NCBI RefSeq assembly: GCF_015140235.1
Contig: NZ_AP023321.1
Location: 1,416,501 to 1,480,500 of the forward strand
Length of the DNA stretch: 64,000 nucleotides
Source of the DNA: Solibaculum mannosilyticum
GTDB lineage: Bacteria > Bacillota > Clostridia > Oscillospirales > Acutalibacteraceae
Reading direction: 5' to 3'
The notes beneath the pieces are model-generated. The model was not told the DNA's origin. It did no database searches and was given only the letters and a program-made list of their open reading frames with translations. Made by a program: the position numbers and the translations under genes. This document shows, in pieces, positions 44,259 to 52,563 of the stretch (within the stretch, counting starts at the first letter, position 1; the number at the start of each line of letters is the position of its first letter).

Positions 44259-46235
44259 TTACAGGAACTCATAGGAGGGCTCGGAATCCTCTTCGCATCC
44301 GGAGGAAGCCTCGGCATCTGTGGAACTTTCCTGAACAACCGATGCATTGTCTCGGAATTTTAAGATGGCTGCCTCCATCTCTTCGTACTGATCCATCTGT
44401 TTCTTCAGAAGATCGTTATACTGTTTTAACGTATTGAGCTTCTGGGGAATCTCTGTCTTGGACAGACGAATGTTGTCCTGCATCCGCTTTACGTTTTCCT
44501 GCAATTCCTTAACCCGTTTTTTCAGCTTCTCCTCAAAAGACGAGATCAACTGTAAACGAAGCTCCGCTATGGTATTGCTGATGGCCGTATTCATCGAGGA
44601 AATAGAAGTGGCAATATGCTGCTGAATTGCACGGTTTACCCGTCCAATATCCAGCTCGTCGTATTTGCTCAGTGCGTCGACACAGCCCTTGGTTCCTCCA
44701 ACCAGTGTCCCGGCTCCCGCTCCGTACTGGGCACCTACCACTAATCCTATGGGGCCTCCTACGCACAACCCAATAATTCCACCTAAAATTCCGCCGACTG
44801 CTGCTCCGCCCATGGAATTCATGGTGATTTTACGTCCACCGGTCAACACCCGGTCCATCTTCTTTTTCTTCGGGAACACCACAACCAAGTCTTCATTTGG
44901 AACAAAATTTAATTGTTCCAGAGCGTTCTGGTTGATGTCGAGATCCAGGCCCAGCTGATTGTCGATTTTTTGCGCTTCTCCCTGTATCTCACTCTCAAGC
45001 CGATCTTTGATTCGAAGCATCCCACAACTGATTACATCGTTAACGGCGCTGATAACCTTAGAATATTCCGACTTCTGGCAGATCTTTTTATCCAGCTCCG
45101 CTACCATTTGCTCTAGAAGCTCCCGTGCTTCTACTCCGATATTCTGAATCTCAGCGTTGATATTATTCGACAAAAGGGAGTAAAAATAGTTTAACTGATT
45201 GCGCCATTCGGAACTCTTCTGCTGAAGATCCTCCATCCGCTTGATCTCCGCATTGAGCTCTTCGATGAGCTGCTCTGTTTTGCTCTGATCGGCATTGAGA
45301 AGCTGGTACTGGGCTGCTACGCTATCCACTATTTTCAGCAGCTCCTGTTTTACATCCACAAGAAACGGAAGAATCAAAATTTCAGCTCTCGTTTTTGCAA
45401 TGGTCGTCCAGATGGCGCTTTCCAATTCAGGATAATTGCTGTTGACATACATGGCCTTACTGCCCTTTTCCAGATAGCGAAGCTTTGCCAAGCTGGAAAC
45501 CGAGATAATTTGAATATCCTCTTTGGCAATCCCTAAGGTCTTATGGATTTTCTCACGATTGTCTTCTTCAATAATCGGATAATTGACGTTAGCATCTCTT
45601 TTGGTCAGAGGGAAGATAATATTTTTACAGTACTGATACCCTCGTTTTAAAAAGTCCAGTTCCGTCTCTGTCAGGCCGGAGCCTGCATCGCTGACAAAAA
45701 GAAGCAAATCCGCACTGGGTAAAAATCCATAGGTCGCTTCTGCGTGGGCGATATTCAAACTTCCCACTCCAGGCGTGTCTACAAATACCACGCCCTCTTT
45801 TAACAAGGGATTGGGAATAGAGATATTGAGCAGCTTTACATTTTTATAATTATCGGGATTGCCCTTTTCCGATACATAGTCTGCAATCTGTTCCCTGCCA
45901 ATGGTTTCGGTGCGGTATCCTTCCTTACCCGGCGTCTCCAGATACACTTCTACCTTTTCCTTTTCTCCGTATCGGACCACCGTTACCACATTGGTACATA
46001 CATTGACGTCGACGGGGAAAAGACTTTCCTTTTCATTGAGCAGAGCATTCAATAAAGATGATTTGCCGCGTCTAGCTTCTCCCACAGCTACTACCATCAT
46101 CTCTTTTTTATCAAACGTCCCTATGATTTCCTGGATGGCCTGGGCTGATGTAGAATATCCCAGCTTTTCTGCCAACGTCTTACCCTGGGTCATCATAGTT
46201 TCCGCTTTATGCTTTAATTCAAAAAACGTTGCCAT
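44259..46235 (-). CDS. Dynamin-family GTPase (long form) with Gly-rich membrane segment
   Basis: This 658-residue GTPase has the P-loop GEARRGKS (52-59), a Thr-containing G2 region (NVCTNVVTVVRYG), the G3 motif VFVDTPGVGS and a G4-like LTKRD. Coiled coils occupy about 310-350 and 575-640. A Gly/Ile/Val-rich hydrophobic stretch (about 480-520, with GGILGGIIGLCVGGPIGLVV) resembles the membrane-inserting paddle of bacterial dynamins. The C-terminal tail is acidic. It lies between the unknown 174-residue gene (21 bases) and the GrpE-like gene (51 bases). Confidence 0.9.
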   Translation of the reverse strand: MATFFELKHKAETMMTQGKTLAEKLGYSTSAQAIQEIIGTFDKKEMMVVAVGEARRGKSSLLNALLNEKESLFPVDVNVCTNVVTVVRYGEKEKVEVYLETPGKEGYRTETIGREQIADYVSEKGNPDNYKNVKLLNISIPNPLLKEGVVFVDTPGVGSLNIAHAEATYGFLPSADLLLFVSDAGSGLTETELDFLKRGYQYCKNIIFPLTKRDANVNYPIIEEDNREKIHKTLGIAKEDIQIISVSSLAKLRYLEKGSKAMYVNSNYPELESAIWTTIAKTRAEILILPFLVDVKQELLKIVDSVAAQYQLLNADQSKTEQLIEELNAEIKRMEDLQQKSSEWRNQLNYFYSLLSNNINAEIQNIGVEARELLEQMVAELDKKICQKSEYSKVISAVNDVISCGMLRIKDRLESEIQGEAQKIDNQLGLDLDINQNALEQLNFVPNEDLVVVFPKKKKMDRVLTGGRKITMNSMGGAAVGGILGGIIGLCVGGPIGLVVGAQYGAGAGTLVGGTKGCVDALSKYDELDIGRVNRAIQQHIATSISSMNTAISNTIAELRLQLISSFEEKLKKRVKELQENVKRMQDNIRLSKTEIPQKLNTLKQYNDLLKKQMDQYEEMEAAILKFRDNASVVQESSTDAEASSGCEEDSEPSYEFL

Positions 46236-46256
46236 GTTCTTTTACCCTCTTTCTTT

Positions 46257-46781
46257 TTACAGATGACAAAAATAGGCGTAAAATTTCTTATTGATGCGCA
46301 AATACTGGGAATAATGTCCCGGCTCCATCAACCGTGAGAATAGGGCGATCATCTCCTTTTCCTCCTGGAAGGGACGCTTGTTAAGAATGGCCTCCACCAT
46401 CTTATCATAGTAACCATACAGCTCTTTACACAATGCCTCATATTCTTCTTTTGTCTTTACATCCGCTAAGGCTTCATGTTTAAAATAGCCTGCCGGCTTT
46501 GTATAGTCCAAATCCCGCCATTCCTTCTGATAGGGATAGATGGTAAAATCCAATACCCGGTCCGGATTGCCGAGGGGAAGCGTCACGGAACAGAACAGGG
46601 GGTACAGCGCTGTCTTTTCCCTGCCGAGTAAACGCGAATAATAGGGGATCGTTATGCACAGTGTCTTGCCAACCTTCTGGATACACGGCCATCCGGATAC
46701 CACTTCCTGTGGAACCATCCGTTTGCGCAGCTCGCTTTTATTGAATTTAGTGACAAAATCATAGATACAAATGTTGTTCAT
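46257..46781 (-). CDS. Unknown 174-residue protein of the Hsp70/dynamin cluster
   Basis: I recognise no family. The protein is soluble, with an aromatic-rich beta centre (GKTLCITIPYYSRLLGR, DFTIYPYQKEWRDLDY) and a helical C-terminal half (KTKEEYEALCKELYGYYDKMV), ending in a Tyr/His-rich stretch. It has about seven Cys and His residues that do not form an obvious metal site. Spacings of 21 bases on either side show that it is part of the operon, between the C39-like protein and the long dynamin. Confidence 0.7.
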   Translation of the reverse strand: MNNICIYDFVTKFNKSELRKRMVPQEVVSGWPCIQKVGKTLCITIPYYSRLLGREKTALYPLFCSVTLPLGNPDRVLDFTIYPYQKEWRDLDYTKPAGYFKHEALADVKTKEEYEALCKELYGYYDKMVEAILNKRPFQEEKEMIALFSRLMEPGHYSQYLRINKKFYAYFCHL

Positions 46782-46802
46782 TTTCGTTTCTCCTTTCTCC
46801 GT

Positions 46803-47858
46803 TTACTGTGCATATGCTTCCACCATGAAGCAATTGCTATCCTGCCATGCGTCTATAAAGACATCCATTGGAACCATTGCACCACAGCCGTCTGCAACGC
46901 CTGAGTCGTTGAGAATCACCATGGGCTGGGATGGATTGCTATAGTCAATTCCGATCACCTGAACGGCATGATCGGCCTGCATTCCAGGGCCAAACATCTC
47001 GTGATCCGGGCCTTCCCAAAGCTCGCTGCTGTCAACCCCAACGATGACTTCTCCGCCGTTTTGCAGACATTCTTCAATATCGGAAATGGTGTTGAATTCA
47101 CTCCGCTCCACACGCATTCCCATGGCTTCCAGAATATTGCCTGTATCGTACGCAAGGGTGCCGCCTTCCGGCGTATACCATCCGTTTTCCTCCGCCAGAT
47201 CGCAAAGATCGGATTCCTCAAACTCTTTTCCCGTTAAAGTCTCCAGAATGAACTCCTGAGATGCCACTGCACAGCTGTTCTGGGATTCCTGGGGATGCCA
47301 AGCTTCCATCGCCTCAGCCGGGTCTCCTATCACACTGTCGGAATCGCTCTGGGCGGGATCAAAATTGTAATCGTAAACGGATCCACTTTCGTCCATCGTC
47401 ATCGGTTCTAATTGTCCGTCGCCGTTGGTATCCATCCATTCGCTGACCGAATCAAATAGGCCGTCTCCGTCGAAGTCCTCCGCTACGGTTGTATAATCGA
47501 TAATCCCGTCTCCATTAGTATCCATCTCTACAGTGGTATACTGATAATCCACGATGCCGTCCCCATTGGTATCCTGCGGGATGTCAGTCTGGATGGTATC
47601 AATATAACCGTCTCCATTTGTGTCCAGCTGTTGCTGCCACATGGTGGCGTCTATGATACCGTCGCCGTTTAAATCCAAATCCTGGACGGCGAGAATCCCA
47701 TCGACAATGCCGTCTCCGTTGATGTCCAGCTCCTGTGTCAGAATATCGCTTCCCATCGGGGCTGATCCCAGACTATCCGCAATATCTGGCCCTGGATCAA
47801 GATCGATATCGTCCGACAGATCGTCTATTCCGAACAAATCTAGAAAACTATCAAACAT
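46803..47858 (-). CDS. EF-hand-like repeat protein with C39-like peptidase domain, cytoplasmic
   Basis: This 351-residue protein has no signal peptide. Residues about 43-152 hold seven DxNGDG-type loops (DINGDGIVDG, DTNGDGYIDT, DTNGDGIIDY and others) about 18 residues apart, a pattern that binds calcium in dockerin-type and thrombospondin-type-3-like repeats. Residues about 185-351 form a papain-fold C39-like peptidase domain with C196 (in QESQNSCAVAS), H297 (in ADHAVQVIG) and N317/D318 (in VILNDSG). A cysteine peptidase under calcium control inside the cell is a plausible reading; substrate unknown. It is 21 bases upstream of the next cluster gene. Confidence 0.82.
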   Translation of the reverse strand: MFDSFLDLFGIDDLSDDIDLDPGPDIADSLGSAPMGSDILTQELDINGDGIVDGILAVQDLDLNGDGIIDATMWQQQLDTNGDGYIDTIQTDIPQDTNGDGIVDYQYTTVEMDTNGDGIIDYTTVAEDFDGDGLFDSVSEWMDTNGDGQLEPMTMDESGSVYDYNFDPAQSDSDSVIGDPAEAMEAWHPQESQNSCAVASQEFILETLTGKEFEESDLCDLAEENGWYTPEGGTLAYDTGNILEAMGMRVERSEFNTISDIEECLQNGGEVIVGVDSSELWEGPDHEMFGPGMQADHAVQVIGIDYSNPSQPMVILNDSGVADGCGAMVPMDVFIDAWQDSNCFMVEAYAQ

Positions 47859-47955
47859 CTTTTTTACCCCTTTCCTTTTGGTGTTTTCATTGTATCACAT
47901 CTTATTTCTGCTGCCATGATTTTGACAAATTCGGATGATCTACCGGTAAATTTGG

Positions 47956-49914
47956 TCAGAACACCTTTTCAGAAGCCTTTTTCTGAGACAAGCTGATCTC
48001 ATCTTGTTTCGTTTCATGCAGCAATACATGATAATCCGTGTATCGGATGGAGCCGTCTTTCTGGAGCCCGATGGTGCGGTCTCCTACCGCCCAGATCCCA
48101 ATAATCCCTTGCCAGTCCTCCACGTTGCATTGGCCTAAATCATTGCGTCCTGTCGCGATTACCGTCCCATCGTGCTTAAGGCCAACGGTATGCTGACGTC
48201 CACATGCCACCTCGATGATACCACTCCAGTCCTTCACGTCGCATTGGCCATATCCGTTGGTCCCATAGGCCTCAGCCGTTCCATCCTCTTTTAAGCCTAC
48301 TACCTGATATTCCCCTGCAGCTATCCGTACAATATCATGCCAATGCTCTACGTTATGAGTGTCGTTGTCTTTGGTCATGATGACAGTTCCATCCGATTTC
48401 AGTCCGACCGTCCGCGCTTCCCCACAGGCGATGGCTGTAATATCTCTCCATTTCCCTATGTTGCACTGGTTGTCGAAATTCCTACCGGTGGCTATCACTG
48501 TTCCATCCTCTTTTAAACCCACTGTATGCCAACGGCCGCAGGCAACCGCTTTGATATCCCGCCAATGATAAACGTCACATTGAGCATAGGTATTGTCCCC
48601 CACCGCCGTCAATGTCCCCGATTTCTTTAGCCCTATCGTATGCCACGCATTGCCGGCGATAGCTATAAGATCCTTCCAATCGGTTAATTTGTGTTCATAC
48701 CCCTGCATTGTCCCGTCGATTAGCAATGTCCCATCTGACTTGATTGCAAAAATGCATCCTGCTGAAGCCGATACAAGCGAATTGTTCCGTTCACAGTATC
48801 TCTCTAGGATCCCCTTTTGAGGCTCCCCTCTCTTCTGTTGATTATAAAAACCGATGGCGCCTTGGGCTACAGCTAATTCTAAGTCTATTGAACTAAGTAC
48901 CGGGACCTTTCCGGCAAACTGCCTTACCATCTTTTGTACCAACGGGATACGGCTTGTCCCACCAACCATCAGTATGGCCGACAAATCCGACACCGAAAGC
49001 TCAGCCGATTTTAGAATGCTACGGCAGACGCTGATGGTTTGCCCTACCAATGGCGCAATCATTTCATTGAGCTTTTCTGCCGTCAGCTCATAGGGAATCA
49101 TATCCAGACCGAGCTCTATGTATTCCTGATAGCTTTCGGCAAAACTCAGATGGTGCTTTGCCTTTACCGCCAGCTCTGAAATCTGGCTTTCCAGACGCAT
49201 CCGATACAGCGGCTTTTTATAAAATTCCCCTAGTGTATCCGGATCAATCTTTCCCAACATATCCTGATAGATCAAACGGTCGACATCGATTCCGCCGCAG
49301 TGCTCCAAGCCATCCGGTTGGGCCAACAAGGTAAACCTTTCATCTTCATACCGGATAATCGATACGTCAAATGTCCCTCCGCCAAAGTCATAGACCAACA
49401 AGGTCTGTCCATCCTCCACAAGTCCCGCCGCACAGTAGCTCATGGCCGCTGCCGTGGGTTCATCCACTAGCTCTACATTAAATAATCCTGCTGCCTTTGC
49501 CGCCGACAGGATCTTTTCCTTTTTCTTGTTCCCAAACGAAGCTGGATAAGTCAAGTACGCCTTTTCAATCCTTTCTCCATATGTTTTTTCTGCACGCGCT
49601 TTCATATGCCGGAATAATTCTGTATATAAATCCTCCGGTAAAAATTTCGACTGTCCCAACAGGATCGGAATATCTTGTCCTAAATCCCGCTTGAACTCCA
49701 TATGAAAGTTCTGAGGCTTCACCTTCCGGCTGCTCATCGCTGCTTGGCCGACTAAAATATTCCCACTTTCCTCAATAAACACAGCCGATGGTAAGGAATA
49801 TTTGCTCCCATACATGCTGGTTCCCGTACTGATATCCACCGGCTGCGCTTTTCCATCCGGCCCCATGATACAGATACTGGAATAGCTCGTCCCTATATCA
49901 ATACCCACAATCAT
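47956..49914 (-). CDS. Hsp70-family ATPase domain fused to a seven-blade RCC1-type beta-propeller
   Basis: This 652-residue protein has a full Hsp70 nucleotide-binding domain (1-358): phosphate-1 loop DIGTSYSS (6-13), Lys75 matching the DnaK catalytic Lys, VDEPTAAA (150-157), phosphate-2 YDFGGGTFDVS (175-185) and adenosine motif LMVGGTSRIP (315-324). The usual substrate-binding domain and lid are absent. In their place, about 385-645, are seven RCC1-like repeats (pattern VGLK-DGTV-A-G-N--GQC-V--W-DI-AVACG, about 38 residues each), which should close a seven-bladed propeller. Together they look like an ATP-switched protein whose propeller binds a partner. Paralogue of the next gene upstream. 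Confidence 0.92.
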   Translation of the reverse strand: MIVGIDIGTSYSSICIMGPDGKAQPVDISTGTSMYGSKYSLPSAVFIEESGNILVGQAAMSSRKVKPQNFHMEFKRDLGQDIPILLGQSKFLPEDLYTELFRHMKARAEKTYGERIEKAYLTYPASFGNKKKEKILSAAKAAGLFNVELVDEPTAAAMSYCAAGLVEDGQTLLVYDFGGGTFDVSIIRYEDERFTLLAQPDGLEHCGGIDVDRLIYQDMLGKIDPDTLGEFYKKPLYRMRLESQISELAVKAKHHLSFAESYQEYIELGLDMIPYELTAEKLNEMIAPLVGQTISVCRSILKSAELSVSDLSAILMVGGTSRIPLVQKMVRQFAGKVPVLSSIDLELAVAQGAIGFYNQQKRGEPQKGILERYCERNNSLVSASAGCIFAIKSDGTLLIDGTMQGYEHKLTDWKDLIAIAGNAWHTIGLKKSGTLTAVGDNTYAQCDVYHWRDIKAVACGRWHTVGLKEDGTVIATGRNFDNQCNIGKWRDITAIACGEARTVGLKSDGTVIMTKDNDTHNVEHWHDIVRIAAGEYQVVGLKEDGTAEAYGTNGYGQCDVKDWSGIIEVACGRQHTVGLKHDGTVIATGRNDLGQCNVEDWQGIIGIWAVGDRTIGLQKDGSIRYTDYHVLLHETKQDEISLSQKKASEKVF

Positions 49915-50002
49915 ATTGTTCCTCTTTTCCGTAATTCGTCTCTTGGTGTTACGGTATTTTTATATCAAATGTCGCCCTTCCATTCGTCGTGTTCTTCCTG
50001 TC

Positions 50003-52405
50003 CTAAAACAGGGACCAGGGAAGGGTTCGAGTCGGCATCGGTGTGATAATCAATTTATCTTCGCCAAATAAATGGTACTCCATTTTACTGCGAAAATCCG
50101 TACATAAGATCGTCCCGTCTTTTTTGATCCCTACCGTTACGTCTTGTGACGCTGCGTTCAATTTGGATGTCACAACTGCAATGATGTCTTTCCATTCTGA
50201 TACGTCACAGCGTCCGTTTGGATTGTACCCGGTTGCAACAAGCGTTCCATCTTTTTTCAGGCCTACCGTATGTTCTGTCCCACACGAGATGGATACAATA
50301 TCCCGCCATTTACCTACTTCGCATTGGCCCTGGTTATTTCTTCCTGCAGCTACTACTGTTCCATCGGCTTTTAGGCCTACAATATGGTTGTTTCCTGCTT
50401 TTATGTTTACAATGTCTCTCCAAGTGTACACATCGTTAAACGCACCGTTGTCGTTGGAACCTGTGAAAATCACTCTGCCGTCCTTTTTTAATCCTACCGT
50501 AAAATCATAGTTACTGCCTGCTTCAACGGATACCATGTCCTTCCAGCCCTCTATATTGCATTGACCTCGGTTATTGCTCCCCGTTGCCGCTACAGTCCCG
50601 TCTTTTCGGAGGCCTACAATAAAATCATAGCCTACCGATAACGAAACGATATCTCTCCAGCTGTCCAGCTCCTTTTGAAAGCTGGTTGCAACTACTGTTC
50701 CATCTCTTCGAATCCCGGCCACAAGCCCGCTCATAAAGCAGGACGATATGTTGCTTACATCTGTCCAACCCAGATCTTTGGTGCCCTCGCGTGCTGTTAT
50801 CATTACAGCCGTCCCATTGTCCTTTATCCCTACAATACCGCTCCATGGATTCCCCCCTATGGAAACGATGTCATACAAGCCGGCCTTCAAAACCTCCTCG
50901 TCCTCAGACAAAACAGTCCCATCCGGCATGACCGTCGTTACTTTACAGCCGCCTCCGTTTTTGGAACTGATTAAAATCAGGTCGTCTGCATGATCCCGGT
51001 AATGCCTTAGGATATTCTCCGGCTTCAACGCTTCTTCTTTTTTCCTTTGCTTACGCTGCTGTTCCTCCAACTTTTTGATCTCTTGTATCCCCTCTTCTGC
51101 TTGGATATCCCCTTTTTCTGCCGCCAAGCGGTACCATCTCATCGCTTCTTCATAACTCTGAGGTACACCGGTCCCTTCAAAATACCGCTTCCCTTGTTCA
51201 TAGTACCCTTGAGCAACCTTTTTGTCAGCTTCTTTATCGTCTTGTATCCGGCAGGGCGGTTGACTTAGACGTTCTGTTTTCTCCACATCACTTTGCTGAT
51301 CTTTCTCTTTTTGTTCTACCTGCCGTACATATGTATAGAATCCAATGGCCCCTTTGGCGACCGCCAATTCTAAATCTATTGAACTAAGCGTGTCAACGCC
51401 TCCCGCAAACTGCTTTACCATCTCCTGGACAAGAGGAACCCGGCTTGTTCCACCGACCATCAAAATGGAGGAAAGCTCTGAAATGGAAATGCCTGCTGTT
51501 TGCACAATTCTGCGACAGGCTACAATGGTTTGACCAATTATCGGTGCTGCCATACTGTTTAACCGGTCAAGCTTTAGACTATATGGCACCATGTCAAATC
51601 CAATTTGAATTTCCTCTTCAAAGCTCGTAGCGGAGCTCAGATGATGCTTTGCTTTTATAGCCAATTCAGCTAATTGAGTTTCTAAACGCATCCGATTCAA
51701 CGGATTCTTATTGACCTGTTCCAGCATATCGGAATCGATTTTGCTCAGCATATCCTGATAGATCAGCCGGTCAATATCAATTCCTCCACAATGCTCTACT
51801 CCGTCTGGATGGACCAGTGGACTAAATTTGCCGCCTTCATATTTTATAATAGAGACGTCAAACGTCCCACCGCCAAAATCGTAAACCAGCAGGGTTTGTC
51901 CATCCTTTACTAGTCCCGCCGCACAGTAACTCATGGCTGCTGCTGTGGGTTCGTCCACCAGCTCAACGTTAAAGAGTCCTGCCGCTTTTGCCGCAGATAG
52001 GATTTTCTCCTTTTTCATCTTCCCAAACGAGGCTGGATGGGTCAAATATGCCTTTTCGATCGGTTGACTGCTAGCCTTTTCCGCACAGCTTTTCATATGC
52101 CGGAACAACTCGGTGTACAAGTCCTCTGGAAAAAAACTTCTATTCCCCAATAAAATCGGGATATTCTGTCCTAGATTCCTCTTGAACTCCATGCAGAAAT
52201 TCTGAGGCTTTCGTTTACGGCTATTCATGGCTGCCTGCCCTACTAGAACATTTCCGTTATCCTCCACAAACACAGCCGACGGCAAAGAGTACTTGCTCCC
52301 ATACATACTAGCTCCTGTGCTGATATCCACCGGCTTGGCCTTCCCATCCGGTCCCATCACACACATGCTAGAATAACTTGTGCCTATATCAATGCTGACA
52401 ATCAT
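50003..52405 (-). CDS. Hsp70-family ATPase domain with Sel1-like repeat and RCC1-type beta-propeller
   Basis: This 800-residue paralogue of the downstream gene has the same Hsp70 ATPase domain (1-360: DIGTSYSS, VDEPTAAA, YDFGGGTFDVS, LMVGGTSRVP) with long identical stretches, including ISTG-SMYGSKYSLPSAVF. It differs by an insert: a charged linker, one Sel1/TPR-like repeat (about 400-440, YYEQGKRYFEGTGVPQSYEE) and a Lys/Glu/Gln coiled segment (440-462). Seven or eight RCC1-like repeats follow (about 475-770). The start at 52405 has AGGAG 8 bases upstream and matches the start of the paralogue. It is the first large gene of the cluster, behind an extended -10 promoter. Confidence 0.92.
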   Translation of the reverse strand: MIVSIDIGTSYSSMCVMGPDGKAKPVDISTGASMYGSKYSLPSAVFVEDNGNVLVGQAAMNSRKRKPQNFCMEFKRNLGQNIPILLGNRSFFPEDLYTELFRHMKSCAEKASSQPIEKAYLTHPASFGKMKKEKILSAAKAAGLFNVELVDEPTAAAMSYCAAGLVKDGQTLLVYDFGGGTFDVSIIKYEGGKFSPLVHPDGVEHCGGIDIDRLIYQDMLSKIDSDMLEQVNKNPLNRMRLETQLAELAIKAKHHLSSATSFEEEIQIGFDMVPYSLKLDRLNSMAAPIIGQTIVACRRIVQTAGISISELSSILMVGGTSRVPLVQEMVKQFAGGVDTLSSIDLELAVAKGAIGFYTYVRQVEQKEKDQQSDVEKTERLSQPPCRIQDDKEADKKVAQGYYEQGKRYFEGTGVPQSYEEAMRWYRLAAEKGDIQAEEGIQEIKKLEEQQRKQRKKEEALKPENILRHYRDHADDLILISSKNGGGCKVTTVMPDGTVLSEDEEVLKAGLYDIVSIGGNPWSGIVGIKDNGTAVMITAREGTKDLGWTDVSNISSCFMSGLVAGIRRDGTVVATSFQKELDSWRDIVSLSVGYDFIVGLRKDGTVAATGSNNRGQCNIEGWKDMVSVEAGSNYDFTVGLKKDGRVIFTGSNDNGAFNDVYTWRDIVNIKAGNNHIVGLKADGTVVAAGRNNQGQCEVGKWRDIVSISCGTEHTVGLKKDGTLVATGYNPNGRCDVSEWKDIIAVVTSKLNAASQDVTVGIKKDGTILCTDFRSKMEYHLFGEDKLIITPMPTRTLPWSLF

Positions 52406-52437
52406 GAACATCTCTCCTCTCCGCATCTTTTAAGCTC

Positions 52438-52446
52438 ATTATAACA
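52438..52446 (-). promoter_or_regulatory. Extended -10 promoter of the Hsp70/RCC1-dynamin operon
   Basis: On the minus strand TGTTATAAT (52446-52438) is a perfect extended -10. The -35 region is poor (TGTAAA at 18 bases), which suggests dependence on an activator such as the neighbouring LytTR protein. Confidence 0.5.
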
Positions 52447-52563
52447 AATCTAGATACAGCTTTTACAGCATCCGAAAAAACGGCATCTCTCACGGCAAAA
52501 AAGGTCCGCTCCCTTTTATCAATCCCGTTTGATTGGTTCATCGACTATATGAACGACTGCCGT

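Noticed and set aside
46803-47858. A dockerin (cellulosome) protein
   Set aside because: The DxNGDG loops are seven in a row rather than a paired dockerin, there is no signal peptide and no cohesin gene is near.
47956-52405. Housekeeping DnaK
   Set aside because: No substrate-binding domain, no linker and no dnaJ gene; the C-terminal halves are RCC1 repeats.
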